Assembly (NCBI RefSeq): GCF_900188105.1
Contig: NZ_FZNP01000003.1
Coordinates: forward strand, 1-64,000
DNA length: 64,000 nt
DNA from: Actinomadura mexicana
GTDB lineage: Bacteria > Actinomycetota > Actinomycetes > Streptosporangiales > Streptosporangiaceae
Reading direction: 5' to 3'
The stretch's first letter is position 1; each line of letters begins with the position of its first letter. Positions 16,817 to 24,640 of the stretch are shown here, piece after piece. The translations under genes were made by a program, and so were the position numbers. The notes below the pieces were generated by a model. It was not told the origin of the DNA, searched no databases, and worked only from the letters and a program-made list of their open reading frames with translations.

Positions 16817-17440
16817 ATGAGGCTTTTCGTGGCGCTCGTCCCGCCGCCGGAGGTTCTGGACGAGCTCGCGGAGGCCGTCCGGCCCCATCTCGGCACGGTC
16901 TCCGAGCTGCGCTGGATCCGGCGCGAACTGATGCACGTCACGCTGACGTTCCTCGACGAGGTCGACGACCGCACCCTCGAGCGGCTGCTCCCGAGGCTGG
17001 AACGCGCCGTCCGCCGCCACGAGCGGATGACGCTGTCGCTGGCGGGCGCGGGCGCGTTCCCCGGCAGCGGCGCGCACGCCCGCGTCCTGTGGACGGGCCT
17101 GTACGGCGACCGCCGCGCCCTGGCGAGGCTGGCCGCCTCCACCACCGCCGCGGGCCGCCGCGTCGGGACGATCCCCGACAAGCACCGCGGCTTCCGCCCG
17201 CACATGACGCTGGCGCGGTCGCGGCTGCCGGTGGACGTGCGGTCGCTCGTCGAGGCCCTGTCCTCGTTCGCGGGGACGCCGTGGACGGCGGACTCGGTCC
17301 ACCTGATGCGCAGCCACCTGCCCGGAAAGGACAACGCCCAGCTGGAGTACGAGCCGCTGATGACGTGGCCGCTGCGTCACAGCTCCGGCGGCGGAGGGGC
17401 GGGGCGGTCGGCGTCCGGCGGGCCCCAGGGGACGCCGTAG
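16817..17440 (+). CDS. thpR: RNA 2',3'-cyclic phosphodiesterase (ThpR/LigT family)
   Basis: A 207-residue 2H phosphoesterase. The two signature motifs are HVTLTFL (near residue 38) and HMTLARS (near residue 132). The protein starts with MRLFVALVPP, the usual N-terminus, so ATG 16817 is chosen; GTG 16805 upstream is possible. The enzyme opens 2',3'-cyclic phosphates on RNA ends. The last 20 or so residues are Gly/Ser/Pro-rich and overlap the convergent gene at 17377 by 64 bp, so the C-terminal tail may not be conserved. Confidence 0.9.
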   Translation: MRLFVALVPPPEVLDELAEAVRPHLGTVSELRWIRRELMHVTLTFLDEVDDRTLERLLPRLERAVRRHERMTLSLAGAGAFPGSGAHARVLWTGLYGDRRALARLAASTTAAGRRVGTIPDKHRGFRPHMTLARSRLPVDVRSLVEALSSFAGTPWTADSVHLMRSHLPGKDNAQLEYEPLMTWPLRHSSGGGGAGRSASGGPQGTP

Positions 17441-19566
17441 CGCTCGCAGGCGCGGCGCAGCTCGGCGAGGTCGGGCGGGAAGGTGATCTGGCGCAGCACC
17501 CGTCCGGACGGCGCCCACACCACCAGCCGGGGCATCCGCTCGACCGCGTCGTCGATGCCGACGCCGCCGAGGCGGTCGCGGGCCAGGTCCCACTCGACCC
17601 GGCCGCGCCGGGTGACGACGGCGACCCCGGCGGACGACACCCGCAGTTGCGACCGGTTGCGGTCGTACAGCCAGTAGCCGAGAAGCCCGATCACGAGCCC
17701 GGCCGGCATCGACCACAGGGCCGTGGTGTTGAACCCGCCCAGGTCGGGGCCGAGCCACACCGCGCCCAGCAGCGCCACCGCCTCGCACAGCAGGACGCTC
17801 ATCCCGTAGGTGCCGGCACGGGACCGGCGGGTCGCGTCCAGGACCGTGCCCGGCGCGGTCGCCGGGGTGGGCGGAGTGTGGGCGGGGAAGACGAAGCCGG
17901 GCTCCTCGGACGGCTCCGGCCGGGACGCCGCGCCCTCGTGCGCGACGCCCTGCGCCGACTGGGCCGCGGCGGGCTCGGGGCCGGGGGCCGACAGCGAGGA
18001 CATGGCCGAGTGGAACGCGGCGCTCAGGTAGGCGTCGTACTCGGCGTCGTTGACCGGGAGCCCCGCGCGGCGGGCGGAGTCGCGCAGGTCGGTGCGGGAG
18101 ATCCGCAGCGCCGACAGGGGCGAGGAGAAGAACTCGTCGCCGTCGGAGTCGTACAGCCGGACCCAGGCGTGCCCGGACACGGTCAGCAGCTCGATGCCGC
18201 CGATGCGGTCGTGGGGCATCTTGAGCACCACGTCGCCGGCGGCGTCCGCCCAGCCGAGCCCGTCGCCCTCGACGACCAGGCGCCCGCCGGGCACCTGGGC
18301 GAAGATCTCCGGCAGCCCTTCGAGCCCGTAGTCGGGACGGCGCGGCGACCGCGCCCCCGGGGTGATCACGCGGTAGCCGTGGTCGTCGAGGGCGTGCGCG
18401 AGCTGGAAGCCGTCCAGGCCGTGCGCGGGCAGCCGGGCGACCAACTCCAGCCGGTGCCCGAACGCCAGCGCGGCGAGGTCGGCGCGGCGCGGCTCGCCGC
18501 TCACCGGGTCCAGGCGCAGGCCGGGCCCGACGACGACCGCCGCGACGTTCTCGGCGGGCAGGTCCTGGGTCTCGCGGCGGCGGCCGGGGCGGGCCCGCAC
18601 CAGCAGCCGCTCCGCCGTGATCGTCCAGCGGACCTGCGCGGCCCGCAGCAGCCGGCGGCGCGCCGCGAGGACGCCGCCGATCGCGGCGAGCGCCCAGCAG
18701 CCCGCGGCGAGCCGGGCGCCGAACTCGCCCGTCCCGTCCAGCGCGATCCGGACGATCATGACGGCGCCGAGCAGGGCGGTGAGCGCGCCGAGGAAGACGA
18801 TCCGGCGGCGGCTCGGGAGCGGCTCGGGCGTGGCCAGCCGCTGCTCGTCGGGCGCCGCGCGCGACGCGCGGCGCGAGGGCGTCTCGGGGGGCGGCTCGTG
18901 CGCCGCCGCCAGCAGGGCCGCCTCCTGGTCCAGCAGGCGCTTCTCGGCCGCGTGGTCGCGCGGCAGGGGGCCGCCGCCGGGGACGTCGTCCTCCAGCCCG
19001 GACACGCGCAGGGCCTCGTCGAGCGCCGGGTCGAGCAGGTCGGTGGCCTCGCCGTCCAGGACGTGCATGGGGATGCCGAGCCTGCGGGCCGCCACGAACA
19101 CCGCGAGCGGCTCCAGGCCCATCGCCGTCATCCCGCCCACGGCGGTGCGGCCGAACCGGTGGAAGACGGTCAGGACGCCATCGCCGGTGGTGATGGCCAG
19201 GCCGTCGATCCGGGACCGCTCGTAGGAGACCATCGTCAGCCCGCCGGGGCCGACGCGTTCCAGACCGGCCGCCGACAGCCGCCAGTACGGGCGCGGGCGG
19301 CGGCGGCGCGCCTCCGGGATCGCGCCGAGCAGCCACGGGAACGCTGCGACGGCGCCGATCAGCGCGGCCCACAGCCACACCGGCCTGATCGGCAGCAGCG
19401 CCAGCGCCACCGCGAGGACGGTGAACGGGCCCGCGGCGACGGGGCGCCACCGGCCGCCGGATCCCGCGAGGCCCACCAGCTCATGCTCCACAGTCCGCAT
19501 CCTCACACGGGTCCCCGCGGGACCGTCGCCCCCTTCCACGATCCGGTCGCCCTCCGGAACCGACAT
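17377..19566 (-). CDS. Membrane protein with four PH-like modules
   Basis: A 729-residue protein of unknown function. Membrane pairs occur near residues 45-80, 258-305 and 585-630. Between and after them are four related beta-rich modules: YWRLSAAGLERVGPGGL (about 94-140), RWTITAERLLVRARPG (about 312-350), GRLVVEGDGLGWADAAGD (about 427-470) and SQLRVSSAGVAVVTRRG (about 635-675). The pattern of strand, Gly, variable residue, then a basic or acidic strand is that of bacterial PH-like domains. ATG 19566 has no strong ribosome site. The 3' end overlaps thpR antisense by 64 bp. A membrane scaffold role is only a guess. Confidence 0.78.
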   Translation of the reverse strand: MSVPEGDRIVEGGDGPAGTRVRMRTVEHELVGLAGSGGRWRPVAAGPFTVLAVALALLPIRPVWLWAALIGAVAAFPWLLGAIPEARRRRPRPYWRLSAAGLERVGPGGLTMVSYERSRIDGLAITTGDGVLTVFHRFGRTAVGGMTAMGLEPLAVFVAARRLGIPMHVLDGEATDLLDPALDEALRVSGLEDDVPGGGPLPRDHAAEKRLLDQEAALLAAAHEPPPETPSRRASRAAPDEQRLATPEPLPSRRRIVFLGALTALLGAVMIVRIALDGTGEFGARLAAGCWALAAIGGVLAARRRLLRAAQVRWTITAERLLVRARPGRRRETQDLPAENVAAVVVGPGLRLDPVSGEPRRADLAALAFGHRLELVARLPAHGLDGFQLAHALDDHGYRVITPGARSPRRPDYGLEGLPEIFAQVPGGRLVVEGDGLGWADAAGDVVLKMPHDRIGGIELLTVSGHAWVRLYDSDGDEFFSSPLSALRISRTDLRDSARRAGLPVNDAEYDAYLSAAFHSAMSSLSAPGPEPAAAQSAQGVAHEGAASRPEPSEEPGFVFPAHTPPTPATAPGTVLDATRRSRAGTYGMSVLLCEAVALLGAVWLGPDLGGFNTTALWSMPAGLVIGLLGYWLYDRNRSQLRVSSAGVAVVTRRGRVEWDLARDRLGGVGIDDAVERMPRLVVWAPSGRVLRQITFPPDLAELRRACERYGVPWGPPDADRPAPPPPEL

Positions 19567-19643
19567 CCATCGCGCCGGTCAGGTCGGGGCTCCACCGCCG
19601 TCATATGAGTCTCACCGGTCACGTGAGTCCCGCAGCCGTGCTT

Positions 19644-20666
19644 TCACCGCCGGCGCCGCAGCAGGCCGTAGCCGACCGCCGCCGCGATCGCGAGGGCGAG
19701 GAACAGCGCCGTGCGGGTGTTGGTCGCGTCCCGGCTGCCGCCCGTGGTGTCCTTTTCCGCGCCCGCGTTCCCGGGGGAGGACGCCGGGGACGGGCGCGCC
19801 TCCTCCGGCAGCGGCAGCCGGTAGACCGGCTGGTTCCTGCCCTCGGACCCCACCAGCAGCGACCTCCCGTCGGGGGTGTAGGTCACCGACTCGCCCTGCA
19901 CCTGCCTGGGCAGGTCGAGGGACTCGATCGTCTTGCCGGGACGGCCGTCGGCGCCGACCGAGTACAGGCGGGCCCCGAAGTAGGTGCGGATGACGCAGGT
20001 CCGCCCGTCGGGGGCGAACGCGCCGTCGGTCGCGATCGCCGGGGCGTCCCCGACCTTGCGCAGCACGTTGGAGCCGCCGGTCCGCAGCCGCGCCGGCGCC
20101 TCGTAGACGTCGCCGCCGAACAGCTTGCTGACGATGTAGAGCCGGTTCGTGCGCGGATTGATCATCATGGTCTCGGCGTTGCGCGGCCCGTCCTCGTACT
20201 TGATCTGGAACCGGGTCGCCCGGAGCGTCTGGCTCACCAGCCGCGCCGGCTCGGGAATCCGGTAGACGGTCACGTAGGGCCACGCGCCGCCGAGGTTGTC
20301 GCCGATGTCCGCGACGAAGATCGCCGGACGGCCGCGGCCGTCCTTGCCGATCGCCATCGCCTCCCAGTCGCGGGCCCCCGCGCCGGCGAGCGTGAGCACG
20401 GCGGCGACCCGCCCGTCCGGGCCCAGCGCGTAGACCTTCGGGACGCCGCCGGAGTCGTTGTGGGTGTACACGACGCCCCGGTGCCGGGCGCTGGCGGCCA
20501 GGCCGCTGGACTCGGTGATCCGCGGGTCCTTGATCGTGAAGGCGACCGCGTCGCCGCGGCCCGTGCGGGCGGCGGCGGAGGCGGAGGCGGGGGAGAGCAG
20601 GCAGACCGGGGCGCCGGCGAGGACGATCGCGGCGCCCGCGCGGACGGCGGCCCGGCGTGCTGACAT
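19644..20666 (-). CDS. Secreted beta-propeller protein with C-terminal membrane anchor
   Basis: A 340-residue exported protein. It has a signal peptide (RRAAVRAGAAIVLAGAPVCL then ASASAAA). The body contains ITESSGLAASARHRGVVYTHNDSGG, ARDWEAMAIGKDG and FVADIGDN, the pattern of secreted propeller proteins related to esterase-like phytase and SdiA-regulated families. A Ser/Pro-rich linker and a C-terminal span ALFLALAIAAAVGYGLL with RRRR follow, resembling a sortase-like tail without an LPxTG box. The start is ATG 20666. The enzymatic role is not provable from sequence. Confidence 0.8.
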   Translation of the reverse strand: MSARRAAVRAGAAIVLAGAPVCLLSPASASAAARTGRGDAVAFTIKDPRITESSGLAASARHRGVVYTHNDSGGVPKVYALGPDGRVAAVLTLAGAGARDWEAMAIGKDGRGRPAIFVADIGDNLGGAWPYVTVYRIPEPARLVSQTLRATRFQIKYEDGPRNAETMMINPRTNRLYIVSKLFGGDVYEAPARLRTGGSNVLRKVGDAPAIATDGAFAPDGRTCVIRTYFGARLYSVGADGRPGKTIESLDLPRQVQGESVTYTPDGRSLLVGSEGRNQPVYRLPLPEEARPSPASSPGNAGAEKDTTGGSRDATNTRTALFLALAIAAAVGYGLLRRRR

Positions 20667-20716
20667 GGATCGATCATCCCCGTTCCGCGCCCCGACGATC
20701 ACCTGATCCGCGCCGC

Positions 20717-20800
20717 TCAGCCCAGCAGCGCCCCGACGACCACGGCCAGGATGAGCGCGGTCAGCACGGTGGGCAGCAGCCATTGGGGCGCGCGGTTCAC
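20717..20800 (-). CDS. Possible 27-residue single-span membrane peptide
   Basis: GTG 20800 opens a short frame reading MNRAPQWLL then a hydrophobic run ending ALILAVVVGALLG and a TGA. AGGGG precedes the GTG but only by one base. The same frame is open upstream to an ATG inside the 35-bp repeat, which would give about 46 residues starting MQIMGGRF. It sits between the prepilin peptidase and propeller genes on their strand. The amino-acid pattern of a basic start plus one span supports coding, but size and weak start keep this tentative. Confidence 0.45.
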   Translation of the reverse strand: MNRAPQWLLPTVLTALILAVVVGALLG

Positions 20801-20832
20801 GCCCCTGAGCTTATTCGGCCTCCCGGCCGCCG

Positions 20833-20867
20833 CGAACCGTCCGCCCATGATCTGCATCTCATCCCGC
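20833..20867. repeat. 35-bp dispersed repeat, copy A
   Basis: This segment matches 24606-24640 in 33 of 35 positions. It covers the stop codon of the prepilin peptidase gene. On the minus strand it can encode the start of a peptide MQIMGGRF. Function unknown. Confidence 0.8.
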
Positions 20868-21482
20868 GGGCAGGGACAGCACCGCGACGAGCGCACCGGC
20901 GAGCATGCAGGGGCCGAACGGGAACTCGCCCTTGCGCGACCTGCGGACGATCATGATGCCCACGGCCACGAGGCCGCCGAGCAGGTAGGTCGCCAGCAGG
21001 CCGACGACCCACGCGTCCCGGCCGTACCAGCCGAGGTAGAGGCCGAGCACGCCGGACAGCTTGACGTCCCCCAGCCCGATCCCGGACGGGACCGCGAACG
21101 CCTGCGCGAAGTACAGCGCGAGCAGCGCGGCCATGCCGACGAGTGCGTGCCCGAACCGCTCCGGGCCGTCCTCGGTGAACGGCGCGGCCGCCGCCAGCAG
21201 CGCCGCGGCGATTCCGTAGGAGGGGAGTGTGAACCGGTCGGGCAGCCGCTTGACGCCGACGTCGATGAAGCCCAGGAGCGCGCCCACGGCCGCGAGGTAC
21301 AGCAGCGCGGGCAGGACGGGCCCGAACCCGACCCGCCACCCGAGCACGCCGAAGAGCGCCGCGGTGACCAGGCCCAGGACGACGCCGTGCCGGCGCGGGA
21401 CGTCACCGACGTACGGCGCAGCCAACGGCACCGCGAGCAGGCCGACGGCGAGCCCGACGGGCACCAGCACCAACGCGACCAT
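20859..21482 (-). CDS. Prepilin peptidase (A24 family)
   Basis: A 207-residue integral membrane aspartic protease that would trim type IV prepilin-like signal peptides. The two catalytic aspartates are visible in GFIDVGVKRLPDR and GLGDVKLSG (the GxGD motif). It lacks the N-terminal cysteine-rich methyltransferase domain of long family members, as is usual in actinobacteria. The start is ATG 21482 (MVALVLVPVGLAVG). No pilin or Flp/Tad assembly genes are in the window, so its substrates lie elsewhere. Its stop codon lies inside the 35-bp repeat. Confidence 0.88.
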   Translation of the reverse strand: MVALVLVPVGLAVGLLAVPLAAPYVGDVPRRHGVVLGLVTAALFGVLGWRVGFGPVLPALLYLAAVGALLGFIDVGVKRLPDRFTLPSYGIAAALLAAAAPFTEDGPERFGHALVGMAALLALYFAQAFAVPSGIGLGDVKLSGVLGLYLGWYGRDAWVVGLLATYLLGGLVAVGIMIVRRSRKGEFPFGPCMLAGALVAVLSLPAG

Positions 21483-21591
21483 CGACCCTCGCCCCGATCC
21501 GCACTCTGCCACGCCCCGGCACCTGACCGGACGGACGCCGGCGGCGGAGGGCCCCGCGCCATTCAACCCGCCGCACCGGCCCCCGCGCATG

Positions 21592-21620
21592 GGCCCCCGG
21601 ACCCCGATCGGGGCTCCGGG
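21592..21620 (-). terminator. Candidate terminator after the DUF3592 operon
   Basis: A GC-rich hairpin centred on CCCCGATCGGGG with flanking pairs (CGGA/TCCG with a mismatch) lies downstream of the DUF3592 gene on the minus strand and before the prepilin peptidase gene. It has no T run, so efficiency is uncertain. Confidence 0.4.
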
Positions 21621-21697
21621 CGTTGTGCGGGCCCTTCCGGGCGAAGGCGGATGTCATGTCGAATCTGACCCCGGGGCGCTGCGGCCCGGGCTCCCTG

Positions 21698-22117
21698 TCA
21701 GAGCCGGCTCGCGAAGAGCAGGCCGACGCCGAGCAGGACGAGGAAGAAGCCGAAGGCCACCATGCCGACCGAACTGGCCGTCCCCCTCCCGGACGAGGTG
21801 TCCATCCGTGCCGCGCGCGGGTTCCGCGGGTCGTAGAACACGGCCACCTGCCGGCCCTTGAGCCGGGTCAGCTCGAACGACCCGCCCCTGGTCTGGCCGA
21901 CCGTCTCGATCTCGGCGCCCTCCAGCGTCCGGAAGCGCAGCACCGGGAAGAACTCGGAGGTGTCGGTCCTGTCGACCCGGTGGACCCCGGCGACGACTCC
22001 CGCGACCCGGTGCGCGGAGGCCATGAACGCCCGGCCCGCCCGGTAGCGGTGGACGCCGACGGCGCAGAAGGCCGCACCGAACCCCAGCGCCATGAGACCG
22101 AACAACCACACCGGCAT
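21698..22117 (-). CDS. DUF3592 domain membrane protein
   Basis: A protein of 139 residues. A membrane span (WLFGLMALGFGAAFCAVGVH) is followed by a beta-rich domain with FPVLRFRTLEGAEIETV and VAVFYDPRNPRAARMD, then a second span (VGMVAFGFFLVLLGVGLLFA). This is the DUF3592 plan, of unknown function. ATG 22117 overlaps the TGA stop of the preceding gene by one base, which indicates an operon; GTG 22120 is an alternative start. Confidence 0.85.
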   Translation of the reverse strand: MPVWLFGLMALGFGAAFCAVGVHRYRAGRAFMASAHRVAGVVAGVHRVDRTDTSEFFPVLRFRTLEGAEIETVGQTRGGSFELTRLKGRQVAVFYDPRNPRAARMDTSSGRGTASSVGMVAFGFFLVLLGVGLLFASRL

Positions 22118-22374
22118 CACCAGTACCCGCCGAGTTCCGAACGTCTGACGCTGATGAGCGAGGCCAGGGCCAGACCGGCGGCCGCCCCGGCCACCCCCTC
22201 GGCAACGTACAGCACCGCGGAGAGCGCGCCGGCGTCCCCGGCGACCGGGGCCGCCGACCCGGCGAGGACGGCCAGCAGCGGCGGCGGAAGGACGCTCGCG
22301 AGCCAGCGCGCCCGCCGCGTCCGGTCGCGCTGGACGGCGCCGGCCACCACGACCACGGCATTACCGTCCGGCAA
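22117..22374 (-). CDS. Small membrane protein upstream of DUF3592
   Basis: About 85 residues with two or three hydrophobic segments (WLASVLPPPLLAVLAGSAAPV, ALSAVLYVAEGVAGAAAGLALASL) and a basic RDRTRRAR stretch. It is not similar to anything recognised. The start is doubtful: TTG 22374 or one of the GTG codons a few residues later. The one-base overlap of its stop with the next start is the best support that it is real. Confidence 0.55.
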   Translation of the reverse strand: MPDGNAVVVVAGAVQRDRTRRARWLASVLPPPLLAVLAGSAAPVAGDAGALSAVLYVAEGVAGAAAGLALASLISVRRSELGGYW

Positions 22375-22481
22375 CGAATTGGGTCCCAGGGCCCAAGCCC
22401 TACCGAAGAACGATGAACCGCCGCTGACCGGAGCGTTCCGGGCCGCCCGCGTGGCGCCCGGAACACGCCGGTTCGCGTCGG

Positions 22482-22682
22482 CTAACTGACGGCTATGCCC
22501 TTCATCCGGAGACCTTCCTGGCCGGACCAGGGGAAGTCGATGTCCACGGTCCGGGCCTCGGGGGGAAGCCGGTAGACGCCCGAGTAGGTCACGCTGTCTC
22601 CGGGGTTGAGGACCTTCTTCGCGTCAGCGCGGGGCAAGGAGGTGCAGACGCACTCGGCGCTCGATGCGCGCAACGGGTAGTA
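22482..22682 (-). pseudogene. C-terminal remainder of the OmpA-family lipoprotein after the TGA
   Basis: This continues the same frame as the gene at 22683-24011 and begins YYPLRASSAECVCTSL. It aligns with the first module of the same protein: YMPLRTADGKCLCSAL and then LAPGASLDVYAVF against LNPGDSVTYSGVY. Alignment places the TGA opposite a Leu between Lys and Tyr of module one. No ribosome site precedes a start inside this piece, so it is unlikely to be a separate gene. If the TGA is real, the tail is translated only by readthrough. Confidence 0.75.
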
Positions 22683-24011
22683 TCAGACGCCACTGGCCGT
22701 GTCGCGAATGGAGATGCCGTCGGTGCTCTGCGAGACGGGGCTCAGCCTGCCGTTGTACTGGAGGTCCAACTGGAAAGCCGAGCCCGCGTCCGCCTGGGAC
22801 TGCCCGTTGTTGCGCAGCGTCCAGACGAAAGTGGTCAAGCCTGCCGGATCGCGGTGCATGGAGTTCACCTCCACCTGGAGGTTCTCGGCCTCTGCCGCGG
22901 TGAAGGCGGCCGTCTTGGACGAGGTCGGCTTGCCGGGCGCCCAGCGGTAGGGCTGCCCGCCCGCCGGGGCGGGCGGGGGTGGCGGCATGGTGAAGCTCGC
23001 GGTGACCCGGCGGTTCTTGCGGCGTCCGCTGCCGGTGCTGTTGGAGGCCACGGGGTCGGCCGATCCGTGCCCGGCGGTCTGGAAGGCGACGCCGGTGCGG
23101 GTGACCAGTTGCCGGAGCCGGTCGGCCACGGCCTTGGCGCGCCGCTCGGACAGCGGCTGGTTGATGGCGTCGTTGCCGCTGGAGTCGGTGTAGCCGTCGA
23201 CCTTGACCGTGCTGCCGCGGGAGGCGTCGACCTGCTTGGCGACGCCGCGCAGGAGCTCGTCGGCCTGCGGGGTCAGGTCGGCCTTGTTCAGCGCGAACAG
23301 CACGTCCGACGACAGCCGCACGGCACGTTTGTCGCCGTCGTCGTTTACGGACTGCTCGTCGCCTTCGGCGACCCCGGCCACGGTGAGGATGCGCGGCGCC
23401 GCCAGCGGCACCGAAGCCGGATCGGTCTGGTCCGGCAGTGCCCGGAGAGGGCCGTTGGAGATCGGCACGTCCTGCATCGGCACGGTCAGCGGGAGCGTCA
23501 CCGTCACCCTGTTCACCCCGGCGGGCGGGGCGGGGAACACGGCGTAGACGTCCAGTGAGGCGCCGGGGGCGAGACTCTTGTCGCCGAGTGCGGAGCACAG
23601 GCACTTTCCGTCGGCCGTCCTCAGCGGCATGTAGAGCTTGCCGCCGACACCGTCGAGCAGTCCGATGCCGTTGGCCTCCAGGCTGCGGATGTCGCCCTCA
23701 CGGCCGCCTTCGAACAGGCTGATGTGCAGGTTCAGTTCGCTCTGCCCGTCGTTGACGATGCGGAACTGGCCGGTGACGGCGCTACCGGATGTGCGGGCTA
23801 AGGCGAGGAGTTCGACATGCGCGGGCCCGGCACGGTGCGCCATGGGAACCGCGACTCCTGTGCCGGGATTCTTACCGGCCGGCCTGCCGGTCGTCTTCGG
23901 CGGGTCGGAGCCGTCGTCGCCGCCGCCGCACGCGGACAGGGCCAGGAGAAGGGCGACCGCACCCACTCCGAGCCGAAGAACCCAAGACTGATCCCGGCCA
24001 CGTTCAACCAT
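22683..24011 (-). CDS. OmpA-family lipoprotein, ended early by in-frame TGA
   Basis: 442 residues up to the TGA at 22683-22685. It has a lipoprotein signal (LRLGVGAVALLLALSAC, lipobox LSAC), an N-terminal beta-rich module (residues 60-180, with CLCS), an OmpA/MotB peptidoglycan-binding domain (about 230-342, with VDGYTDSSGND, LSERRAKAVADRL and GHGSADPVASN) and the first part of a second copy of the N-terminal module (about 375-442). The reading frame continues without shift after the stop for 66 codons (22482-22682) and completes the second module. ATG 24011 is preceded by GGGAG. The protein is probably anchored in the membrane and contacts peptidoglycan. The stop is a nonsense change, a sequence error or a readthrough site. 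Confidence 0.85.
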   Translation of the reverse strand: MVERGRDQSWVLRLGVGAVALLLALSACGGGDDGSDPPKTTGRPAGKNPGTGVAVPMAHRAGPAHVELLALARTSGSAVTGQFRIVNDGQSELNLHISLFEGGREGDIRSLEANGIGLLDGVGGKLYMPLRTADGKCLCSALGDKSLAPGASLDVYAVFPAPPAGVNRVTVTLPLTVPMQDVPISNGPLRALPDQTDPASVPLAAPRILTVAGVAEGDEQSVNDDGDKRAVRLSSDVLFALNKADLTPQADELLRGVAKQVDASRGSTVKVDGYTDSSGNDAINQPLSERRAKAVADRLRQLVTRTGVAFQTAGHGSADPVASNSTGSGRRKNRRVTASFTMPPPPPAPAGGQPYRWAPGKPTSSKTAAFTAAEAENLQVEVNSMHRDPAGLTTFVWTLRNNGQSQADAGSAFQLDLQYNGRLSPVSQSTDGISIRDTASGV

Positions 24012-24189
24012 TTCTCTGCTCCCGTCCCACGGAATGAAGAATCCATGCGAAAGCGACAGGGAGAGCCACCGGCTCGGCCGGTGGCTCCACGGGCACCTCG
24101 GATGATCTTTGGGCCTCACCGGGCGGATCCCTCCCGTCCTGAACGGCGACCGAACGGCAGGCGGCCTTTTCGCCTGGTCACGGAATCGC

Positions 24190-24201
24190 TGACTATAGTC
24201 A
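24190..24201. promoter_or_regulatory. Palindrome TGACTATAGTCA
   Basis: A perfect 12-bp palindrome sits 179 bp upstream of the lipoprotein start, in the AT-richest part of the intergenic region. It is a plausible operator or promoter element; no regulator is assigned. Confidence 0.4.
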
Positions 24202-24432
24202 TTACGGCTGTAACCATTCAAGAGATTGGTCCTTCCGGCAGGGGTGTCGGCCTCAAAACCGGGAGCAACGCATTGTTCGATGTCAGGCGCGGCGCCAAGG
24301 TTCCCCTCGGGGGTGACACGTTCGAGAAAGCTTGTCACGTCCGTCCTGACATGCGCCTACGGAAAGAGTGTCCTGCCTGGCCGGGGCGTGTGCGGGCCGG
24401 GAGTCGGCCGCCGTCGTCGCCGACGTACTCCC

Positions 24433-24458
24433 GGAAGAGTGGAATTTTCCACTCTTCC
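24433..24458. promoter_or_regulatory. 26-bp inverted repeat GGAAGAGTGGAA / TTCCACTCTTCC
   Basis: Perfect 12-bp arms are separated by two bases and flanked by CC and CCGG that could extend it. It lies 182 bp upstream of the amidotransferase start. As RNA it would fold into a tight hairpin; as DNA it looks like an operator of a dimeric protein. It carries no T tail in either direction that would mark a terminator. Confidence 0.55.
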
Positions 24459-24605
24459 CTTCCGGGCCGCCCCACCTGGCCATTCTCGCCGGAGCGCCGA
24501 CTGTTGATCAACGGCGAGCGAAAGGTCCACATTCGGCGGGAGGTCACACCCGGCCCGGCGGTCCTCGCCGGTCGGCGGCGGGCAGGCCGACCGGTGCGAG
24601 AAGGC

Positions 24606-24640
24606 CGAACCGTCCGCCCAGGATCTGCATCTCATCCTGC
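24606..24640. repeat. 35-bp dispersed repeat, copy B
   Basis: This matches 20833-20867 with two mismatches and ends exactly one base before the ATG of the amidotransferase gene. It therefore forms the whole ribosome-binding region of that gene, yet has no clear Shine-Dalgarno sequence on the plus strand. Confidence 0.8.

Larger units (their letters stand above)
24012..24640. other. Intergenic region of 629 bp with palindromes and lower GC
   Basis: No convincing gene was found on either strand between the OmpA-family lipoprotein and the amidotransferase. The GC content falls visibly around 24180-24330 and 24430-24540 compared with neighbours. The region holds a 12-bp perfect palindrome at 24190-24201, a 26-bp inverted repeat at 24433-24458 and copy B of the 35-bp repeat at its right end. 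It must carry the two divergent promoters. Confidence 0.7.

Noticed and set aside
15065..19450. Open frame of about 1,460 codons on the minus strand
   Set aside because: It is out of frame with the MFS, ThpR and PH-like genes and has no recognisable domain.
22683..22685. Selenocysteine codon at the TGA of the OmpA-family lipoprotein
   Set aside because: The aligned residue in the first module is Leu, no SECIS-like hairpin is apparent immediately after the codon, and the family has no known selenoproteins.
24226..24507. Possible gene of 93 codons in the intergenic region
   Set aside because: There is no ribosome site, no hydrophobic or domain pattern, and it crosses the 26-bp palindrome; several equally poor frames overlap it.
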